Shown here: in pieces, positions 58,060 to 64,000 of the stretch
Layout of the letters: the number at the start of each line of letters is the position of its first letter
How positions within the stretch are numbered: the stretch's first letter is position 1
DNA from: Flavobacterium aeripolare
GTDB taxonomy: Bacteria; Bacteroidota; Bacteroidia; Flavobacteriales; Flavobacteriaceae
DNA: 64,000 bases
Direction: 5' to 3'
Assembly (NCBI RefSeq): GCF_013294025.1
Contig: NZ_JABSNL010000002.1
Span: forward strand, 372,001-436,000
Notes under the pieces: generated by a model
What the model was told of the DNA's origin: nothing
The model's database searches: none
The model's input: only the letters and a program-made list of their open reading frames with translations
Made by a program: the position numbers and the translations under genes

Positions 58060-60264
58060 TTGAAAACCAAATTATTTTTAGTTACACCTCCGTTTACACA
58101 GTTAAATACTCCTTATCCTGCCACGGCATACATCAAGGGGTTTTTAAATACAAAAGCTATAGATGCTGTTCAAGCAGATTTAGGGATAGAGGTAATTTTA
58201 AAGTTGTTTTCAAAGGAAGGGCTATCAAATTTATTTAGCATATCAAGTGCTAAATTTGAAGAATCAATAAATACGATTTCAGACAATTCAAAGCGTATTT
58301 ATGCCTTGCAAGAGGAGTATATTAAAACAATCGATGCTGTTATTGCTTTTTTACAAGGCAAGAACCCTACATTAGCTTTACAAATTTGTCAAGAAGATTA
58401 TTTGCCCGAAGCTTCTCGTTTTGCTCAGCTTGAAGAACTCGATTGGGCTTTTGGGACTATGGGTACACAGGACAAAGGAAAACATCTTGCAACTTTATAT
58501 CTCGAAGATATTTCAGATTTTATCGTGGAGTGCGTAGATGCTAATTTTGGTTTTAGTAGGTATGCAGAGCGATTAGGTAGATCTGCAAACACATTTGATG
58601 AATTATATGGTGCCTTGCAGCAGGATCCTACGTACATCGATCGCATTTTACTTTCGAACCTAAAAGAAAAAATTGAATCAATAAAACCTACCTTGTTTTT
58701 AATTTCGGTTCCTTTTCCAGGGAATTTATACAGTGCCTTCCGATCGGCACAATGGGTGAAGGCAAATTATCCTGAAATTAAGATTTCGATGGGAGGTGGT
58801 TTTCCTAATACAGAATTACGTTCCCTTTCTGACAGTAGGGTGTTTGAATTTTTTGATTACATCACACTAGATGATGGTGAAGTACCTATTGAGGAACTAA
58901 TTCTAAATATTGAAAATCCTAGTTATGGCGCATTTAAACGAACATTTCTGCTGGAAAATGGAGCAGTCGTTTATAAGAATAATTCGTCTAAATCTGATTA
59001 TAAACAATCGCAAGTAGGTACTCCAGACTACTCTGATCTGTTGTTAGATAAATATATTTCTGTTATCGAAATCGTCAATCCCATGCACCGTATGTGGTCA
59101 GATGGGAGGTGGAATAAACTTACCATGGCACACGGATGCTATTGGGGAAAATGTACTTTTTGTGATATATCATTAGATTATATTAAAATATATGAACCTG
59201 TGGCTGCAAATTTACTTTGCGATCGCATGGAGGAAATGATGGAGCAAACGGGAGAGAATGGTTTTCACTTTGTAGATGAAGCAGCCCCGCCAGCGTTAAT
59301 GCGTGCATTGGCGTTAGAGATTTTAAGACGAAAGCTATCAGTAACTTGGTGGACAAACATTCGATTTGAAAAAAGCTTTAGTAAAGATTTGTGTCTTCTC
59401 TTAAAAGCTTCGGGCTGTATTGCAGTCTCAGGAGGTTTAGAAGTAGCCTCAGATCGTTTATTGCAATTGATTGATAAAGGGGTAACTGTCGAGCAAGTGG
59501 CTAAGGTGACTCGTAATTTTACTGAGGCAGGAGTCATGGTGCATGCGTATTTAATGTATGGCTATCCTACCCAAACAATTCAAGAAACAGTAGATAGTCT
59601 GGAGATGGTACGCCAGCTTTTTGAAGCCGGTGTTTTGCAATCTGGTTTTTGGCATCAATTTGCCATGACGGCGCACAGCCCAGTGGGTTTGTATCCTGAG
59701 AAATTTGGTGTGAAAAAAGAAACCGAAGCAATAGGTTCTTTTGCAAATAACGATATCAATTACATTGACAATACTGGAATTGACCATGACAAATTTAGTT
59801 TTGGGTTAAAAAAATCATTGTTTAATTTCATGCATGGGATTTGCTTTGACTACGAACTACAAGATTGGTTTGATTTTAAAATTCCCAAATCAAAAATTCC
59901 AGAAGATTTCATATACAACGCCTTAACTAGCGATATCGATTTAAGTAGTAAGTCTAATGCTAAGATCGTGTGGTTAGGAGGTAAACCTGCTATTAATAAA
60001 TACACTAAGTCTAAAAAAGGAAACTCATGGCAAATGATGTCATTTACTTTTCATGATAAGAAAGAAAGCTTTGAGATTGTGTTAAATGATCAAGAAGGAG
60101 AGTGGTTATTGCATACTTTACCGTTGCTTGCTGTCGCAAATAGTAAGACATTTACTTTTCAAGAGCTCAAGCTGAGTTTTGAAACAAATTTAGAGAATTT
60201 TGAGCTTTTTTGGTATTCTAAACCAGTAAACACCTTAAGAGATTATGGGCTTCTTATATTGTAG
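58060..60264 (+). CDS. B12-binding-domain radical SAM protein with CX4CX2C motif
   Basis: This 734-residue protein has an N-terminal part (LFLVTPPFTQLNTPYPATAY, ISMGGGFPNTELRSL) resembling the B12-binding domain of class B radical SAM enzymes. The iron-sulfur motif is GCYWGKCTFC at C360, C365 and C368, so four residues lie between the first two cysteines instead of the usual three. WWTNIRFEK, GGLEVASDRLLQLIDKGV and AYLMYGYPTQT continue the SAM barrel. The substrate is unknown; methyl transfer or complex rearrangement are typical for the class. The TTG start lies just after a promoter box. Confidence 0.85.
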   Translation: MKTKLFLVTPPFTQLNTPYPATAYIKGFLNTKAIDAVQADLGIEVILKLFSKEGLSNLFSISSAKFEESINTISDNSKRIYALQEEYIKTIDAVIAFLQGKNPTLALQICQEDYLPEASRFAQLEELDWAFGTMGTQDKGKHLATLYLEDISDFIVECVDANFGFSRYAERLGRSANTFDELYGALQQDPTYIDRILLSNLKEKIESIKPTLFLISVPFPGNLYSAFRSAQWVKANYPEIKISMGGGFPNTELRSLSDSRVFEFFDYITLDDGEVPIEELILNIENPSYGAFKRTFLLENGAVVYKNNSSKSDYKQSQVGTPDYSDLLLDKYISVIEIVNPMHRMWSDGRWNKLTMAHGCYWGKCTFCDISLDYIKIYEPVAANLLCDRMEEMMEQTGENGFHFVDEAAPPALMRALALEILRRKLSVTWWTNIRFEKSFSKDLCLLLKASGCIAVSGGLEVASDRLLQLIDKGVTVEQVAKVTRNFTEAGVMVHAYLMYGYPTQTIQETVDSLEMVRQLFEAGVLQSGFWHQFAMTAHSPVGLYPEKFGVKKETEAIGSFANNDINYIDNTGIDHDKFSFGLKKSLFNFMHGICFDYELQDWFDFKIPKSKIPEDFIYNALTSDIDLSSKSNAKIVWLGGKPAINKYTKSKKGNSWQMMSFTFHDKKESFEIVLNDQEGEWLLHTLPLLAVANSKTFTFQELKLSFETNLENFELFWYSKPVNTLRDYGLLIL

Positions 60265-60351
60265 CACGTAATTTTTAAGCATAAAAAAAATAATTTAATA
60301 TCTGCGAAAACGTTTTCTTTTACTTATTTTTACGAGTAAAAAACTAGTAAA

Positions 60352-60837
60352 ATGCGCGATAATTACAAAATAAGTGTCAATGACTCTTTTTTCTTTACTA
60401 TTAACAAAGAGGAAGTTTCTAAGTTTGACGCAGTAAATACTGGAGGCAAAGACTACCACGCTCTGCATAATAGCACTCCTTATAAAGCAACCATCGAATC
60501 TTCTAATTTTCATCAAAAAAGCTACACTGTAAAAGTGAACAGTAACTTATATACTGTTGCAATAGCTGATGACCTAGACTTATTAATTAAAGAACTAGGG
60601 TTTGAGGTAGGCTTGTCTAAACAAATTAATGCTATAAAAGCACCTATGCCAGGACTAATTCTAGAGATAAATGTTGTGGTGGGGCAAACTGTTAAAGAAA
60701 AAGATCCTTTATTGATTCTCGAAGCTATGAAAATGGAAAATAGTTTTCAATCCCCTCGTGACGGAGTCATAAAATCGATTGCCGTAGCTACTGGTGATGC
60801 TGTAGATAAGGGACAGCTTTTAATCGAATTTGAATAA
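60352..60837 (+). CDS. biotin carboxyl carrier subunit of an acyl-CoA carboxylase
   Basis: This 161-residue protein has a C-terminal biotinyl domain (about 90-161) with APMPGLILEINVVVGQTVKE, the biotin-attachment site EAMKMEN (K127), and VDKGQLLIEFE. The N-terminal half is the short region seen in separate carrier subunits of Bacteroidetes propionyl- or acetyl-CoA-type carboxylases. It precedes the biotin carboxylase (90 bases) and carboxyltransferase genes on the same strand, and the three form one enzyme. Confidence 0.93.
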   Translation: MRDNYKISVNDSFFFTINKEEVSKFDAVNTGGKDYHALHNSTPYKATIESSNFHQKSYTVKVNSNLYTVAIADDLDLLIKELGFEVGLSKQINAIKAPMPGLILEINVVVGQTVKEKDPLLILEAMKMENSFQSPRDGVIKSIAVATGDAVDKGQLLIEFE

Positions 60838-60927
60838 AACTTTAAGTAAGAAACAAGGAGTGAATCGCAATTGACTGTACTGTGAAGTGCTTTTCAGTGC
60901 GCTGGAATTTCTTTTATCTATAAAAAT

Positions 60928-62370
60928 ATGAAAAAAATATTAGTTGCTAATCGAGGAGAAATAGCTATTAGAGTTATGAAAACGGCCCAGAAAATGGGAA
61001 TCAAAACTGTAGCAGTATATTCTACCGTAGATAGAAACGCTCCTCACGTAAAATTTGCTGACGAAGCAGTATGGATAGGGGAAGCGCCTTCAAACCAATC
61101 CTATCTTTTAGGAGACAAAATTATAGCTGTTGCTAAGTCATTGAATGTTGATGCTATTCATCCAGGTTACGGATTTTTAAGTGAAAATGCGCAATTTGCC
61201 GAGGATGTAGCGGCTAGTGGTATTGTATTCATAGGTCCCAAGTCTAAAGCAATCCAAATTATGGGAAGCAAGCTAGCAGCAAAAGATGCTGTTAAAGCGT
61301 ATAATATTCCTATGGTTCCTGGTTTAGACGAAGCCATTACAGATATCAAAGAAGCTAAAAAAGTAGCGACTCAAGTGGGTTTTCCTATTTTGATTAAGGC
61401 GTCTGCTGGTGGTGGTGGTAAAGGAATGCGCGTGGTTGAAAATGAAGAAGAATTTGAATCGCAAATGAACAGAGCAATTAGTGAAGCTACTAATGCTTTT
61501 GGGGATGGATCTGTCTTTATCGAAAAGTACGTGGCGTCACCAAGACATATCGAAATCCAAATTATGGCCGATAGTCACGGTAATATATTGTATTTATTTG
61601 AAAGAGAATGTAGTATTCAACGTCGCCATCAAAAAGTTATAGAGGAAGCACCATCTGCCGTGCTATCTCCTGAACTTCGTAAAAAGATGGGTGAAGCTGC
61701 AGTTTTAGTCGCTAAATCTTGTGATTATTTAGGAGCAGGTACGGTCGAATTTTTATTAGATGAGAATAATAATTTTTATTTTCTCGAAATGAATACGCGT
61801 TTGCAAGTAGAACATCCCGTGACAGAGTTGATTACTGGTACAGATCTAGTTGAATTACAAATTAGAGTGGCGCGAGGAGAGGCTTTGCAAATGAAGCAAG
61901 AGGATTTAAAAATTATGGGACACGCCCTAGAGTTAAGAGTATATGCTGAGGATCCATTAAATGATTTTCTACCTAGTGTAGGTAATTTAGAAGTGTACAC
62001 GCTGCCTGTAGGTGAAGGGATTCGTGTAGATAATGGTTTTGAGCAAGGAATGGATATTCCTATTTATTATGACCCCATGCTAGCCAAATTAATTACTTAC
62101 GGTCAAACTAGGGAAGAAGCAATTCAATTAATGATCAAGGCGATTGATGATTACAATGTTGTGGGAGTGAGTACAACATTGCCTTTTGGTAAATTTGTAT
62201 GTCAGCACGATGCCTTTAGATCAGGAAATTTTGATACCCATTTTGTCAAAAACTATTACGATGGTGAAAAGATGAAGGCAGCATTAAATGAAGAAGCTAA
62301 AATTGCTGCATTGCTAGCTTTGAAGCAGTATTTTGAAGATCAAAAAATTGTAAGATTACCAAATTCTTAA
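60928..62370 (+). CDS. biotin carboxylase subunit of an acyl-CoA carboxylase
   Basis: This 480-residue enzyme carboxylates biotin on the carrier with ATP and bicarbonate. ANRGEIAIRVMKTAQKMG, HPGYGFLSENAQFAE, ATP-grasp KASAGGGGKGMRVVE, ERECSIQRRHQKVIEEAPS and LEMNTRLQVEHPVTEL are all present. The order with a carrier gene before and a carboxyltransferase gene four bases after points to propionyl-CoA (or 3-methylcrotonyl-type) rather than housekeeping acetyl-CoA carboxylase, but that is inferred. Confidence 0.95.
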   Translation: MKKILVANRGEIAIRVMKTAQKMGIKTVAVYSTVDRNAPHVKFADEAVWIGEAPSNQSYLLGDKIIAVAKSLNVDAIHPGYGFLSENAQFAEDVAASGIVFIGPKSKAIQIMGSKLAAKDAVKAYNIPMVPGLDEAITDIKEAKKVATQVGFPILIKASAGGGGKGMRVVENEEEFESQMNRAISEATNAFGDGSVFIEKYVASPRHIEIQIMADSHGNILYLFERECSIQRRHQKVIEEAPSAVLSPELRKKMGEAAVLVAKSCDYLGAGTVEFLLDENNNFYFLEMNTRLQVEHPVTELITGTDLVELQIRVARGEALQMKQEDLKIMGHALELRVYAEDPLNDFLPSVGNLEVYTLPVGEGIRVDNGFEQGMDIPIYYDPMLAKLITYGQTREEAIQLMIKAIDDYNVVGVSTTLPFGKFVCQHDAFRSGNFDTHFVKNYYDGEKMKAALNEEAKIAALLALKQYFEDQKIVRLPNS

Positions 62371-62373
62371 ACT

Positions 62374-63915
62374 ATGGATGCTAAGATAAAAATATTAAAC
62401 GATAAGATTGCCAAAGCCCATTTAGGCGGAGGAGAAAAACGTATTGCAAAACAACACGAGAAGAAAAAGTTGACCGCTCGTGAGCGTGTTACCTATTTAA
62501 TGGACGAAGGTTCTTTTGAGGAAATAGGGATGTTAGTGACGCATCGTACCACCGACTTTGGAATGGAGAAAGAAATCTACAATGGGGATGGTGTGATTAC
62601 AGGTTATGGAACTATAAACGGAAGATTGGTGTATGTTTTTGCACAAGATTTTACGGTTTTTGGGGGTGCCTTGTCAGAAACTCATGCCGAAAAAATTTGC
62701 AAGGTCATGGATATGGCAGTAAAAATGGGTGCGCCCATGATTGGGTTAAATGATTCAGGTGGTGCTCGTATTCAGGAGGGTGTGCGCTCTTTAGGAGGAT
62801 ATGCAGATATATTTTTTAGAAATGTTCAAGCATCTGGTGTAATTCCGCAAATTTCGGCTATTATGGGACCATGCGCTGGTGGGGCGGTGTATTCACCTGC
62901 TATGACCGATTTTACAATGATGGTCGAAGATACCAGTTATATGTTTGTTACTGGTCCTAATGTTGTAAAGACCGTGACAAATGAAACAGTTACTTCAGAG
63001 GAATTAGGAGGTGCAAGTACGCATTCTACTAAGTCTGGTGTGGCGCACATAACATCAAGCAATGATATTGAGTGTCTAGAAGATTTAAAACGCCTACTTA
63101 GTTATTTACCACAAAGCAATAAGGAAACTACTAAGAAATTGCCTTATGAGTTAAACGATGAAGTGCGTGATAAACTAGCAACGATAATACCTGATAATCC
63201 TAATAAACCGTATGATATGCATGAGGTGATTAGCGGGATTATCGATGAAGATTCATTTTACGAAATTCATAAGAATTTTGCTGAAAATATTTTAGTAGGT
63301 TTTGCTCGAATAGGTGGTAGGAGTATTGGTATTGTAGCAAATCAACCCTTGTATTTAGCAGGTGTCTTAGATGTAAATAGCTCTATAAAAGCAGCAAGAT
63401 TTACTCGTTTTTGTGATGCATTCAATATTCCACTATTAGTTTTGGTGGATGTGCCTGGTTTCTTGCCTGGTACAGATCAGGAGTGGAATGGTATTATTGT
63501 ACATGGTGCTAAGTTATTATATGCCTTAAGTGAGGCGACCGTACCCAGAATCACTGTGATTACTAGAAAAGCTTACGGTGGTGCTTATGATGTTATGAAC
63601 TCTAAGCACATTGGAGCCGATATGAATTTTGCTTGGCCTACTGCTGAAATTGCTGTAATGGGAGCAAAAGGAGCTTCAGAAATTATCTTTAAAAAGGAAA
63701 TTAGTGAGGCCGAAGATGCTGCAGCTAAATTACTAGAAAAAGAAACTGAATATGCTAATTTGTTTGCTAATCCCTACACCGCTGCACAAAGAGGTTTTGT
63801 CGATGAAGTCATTTTGCCGCAAGATACTAGAAGGAAATTGATTAAAGCTTTTAGTATGCTGGAGAACAAAGTAAGTGTTACTCCTAATAGAAAACATGGA
63901 AATATTCCTTTATAG
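62374..63915 (+). CDS. acyl-CoA carboxylase carboxyltransferase subunit (propionyl-CoA type)
   Basis: This 513-residue enzyme moves CO2 from biotin to an acyl-Co[63 protein letters not shown] and [11 protein letters not shown] are the PccB-type N- and C-lobe text. Length and text match propionyl-CoA carboxylase beta chains, which make methylmalonyl-CoA. The icmF gene at 6.4 kb belongs to neighbouring acyl-CoA chemistry but not to this operon. Confidence 0.93.
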   Translation: MDAKIKILNDKIAKAHLGGGEKRIAKQHEKKKLTARERVTYLMDEGSFEEIGMLVTHRTTDFGMEKEIYNGDGVITGYGTINGRLVYVFAQDFTVFGGALSETHAEKICKVMDMAVKMGAPMIGLNDSGGARIQEGVRSLGGYADIFFRNVQASGVIPQISAIMGPCAGGAVYSPAMTDFTMMVEDTSYMFVTGPNVVKTVTNETVTSEELGGASTHSTKSGVAHITSSNDIECLEDLKRLLSYLPQSNKETTKKLPYELNDEVRDKLATIIPDNPNKPYDMHEVISGIIDEDSFYEIHKNFAENILVGFARIGGRSIGIVANQPLYLAGVLDVNSSIKAARFTRFCDAFNIPLLVLVDVPGFLPGTDQEWNGIIVHGAKLLYALSEATVPRITVITRKAYGGAYDVMNSKHIGADMNFAWPTAEIAVMGAKGASEIIFKKEISEAEDAAAKLLEKETEYANLFANPYTAAQRGFVDEVILPQDTRRKLIKAFSMLENKVSVTPNRKHGNIPL

Positions 63916-63937
63916 CATATAATGTAAAGTAGTAAAA

Positions 63938-63968
63938 AAAAGCCAGCTCTTGTAGCTGGCTTTTTTTT
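63938..63968 (+). terminator. terminator of the carboxylase operon
   Basis: AAAAGCCAGCT, loop CTTGT, AGCTGGCTTTT plus a T run: an 11-bp stem. Confidence 0.9.
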
Positions 63969-64000
63969 GCATACATATATTGAAATTCAAGTGTTTCTTA

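Overview
The window reads as a low-GC chromosome segment of a Flavobacteriaceae bacterium, most likely Flavobacterium. The supporting signs are the AT-rich base use, the gliding-motility lipoprotein GldI, a SusC/SusD pair under an ECF sigma factor and FecR, a Bacteroidetes-type curli operon, type III glutamine synthetase, BshC of bacillithiol synthesis, many lipoproteins, and repeated -7 boxes of the form TAnnTTTG typical of Bacteroidetes sigma-A promoters. There is no phage, insertion sequence, CRISPR array, tRNA or rRNA that I can see.

Layout. 1-2.1 kb: the 3' end of an imelysin gene and a di-heme oxidoreductase (DUF1111), the usual iron-related pair. 2.2-6.2 kb: alpha/beta hydrolase, then leftward purU, a DUF4197 lipoprotein and an unrecognised secreted protein. 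6.4-9.8 kb: a fused acyl-CoA mutase (IcmF type), followed by a striking array of eight 66-bp tandem repeats (9.85-10.37 kb). 10.4-15.8 kb: PfpI/DJ-1 protein, DUF1543 protein, small lipoprotein, TerC and glutamine synthetase III. 16.1-21.9 kb: a curli (functional amyloid) cluster with two curlin-repeat proteins, CsgH-like, CsgE, CsgF and CsgG proteins and a beta-propeller lipoprotein. CsgE has no start codon of its own: it lies -1 to the csgH-like frame across a run of ten A, which suggests either recoding/slippage into one 241-residue CsgH-CsgE protein or a lesion. 22-24.1 kb: purM and two small unknown genes. 24.2-28.2 kb: a leftward operon nrnA-like, gldI and two cyclophilin-FKBP fusion isomerases. 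28.3-31.5 kb: ClC channel or antiporter, a Rid-family protein and two unknown exported proteins. 31.7-40 kb: guaA, a LysM/periplasmic-binding protein, an OsmC protein, a DUF3820 protein, pyrG and yidC. 40-46.8 kb: fasciclin lipoprotein, MORN-type exported protein, mnmA, nitronate monooxygenase, ndk and bshC. 46.9-56.3 kb: a leftward ECF sigma/FecR/SusC/SusD/zinc metallohydrolase/DUF4302 nutrient-uptake locus. 56.7-63.9 kb: an MHS-type transporter, a B12-binding radical SAM protein with an unusual cysteine spacing, and a three-gene acyl-CoA (probably propionyl-CoA) carboxylase operon.

How the genes fit together. The curli genes form one secretion and assembly unit: CsgG pore, CsgE and CsgF accessories, two amyloid subunits. 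A hairpin terminator after the first curlin gene would favour excess major subunit. The sigma/FecR/SusC set is a trans-envelope signalling loop, since SusC carries the N-terminal STN domain that contacts FecR. The carboxylase operon and IcmF both belong to short-chain acyl-CoA metabolism but are far apart. Several promoters lie so close to start codons (guaA, the DUF1543 gene, the hydrolase) that leaderless or nearly leaderless mRNAs are predicted.

All calls are from reading the sequence. No database search was run.
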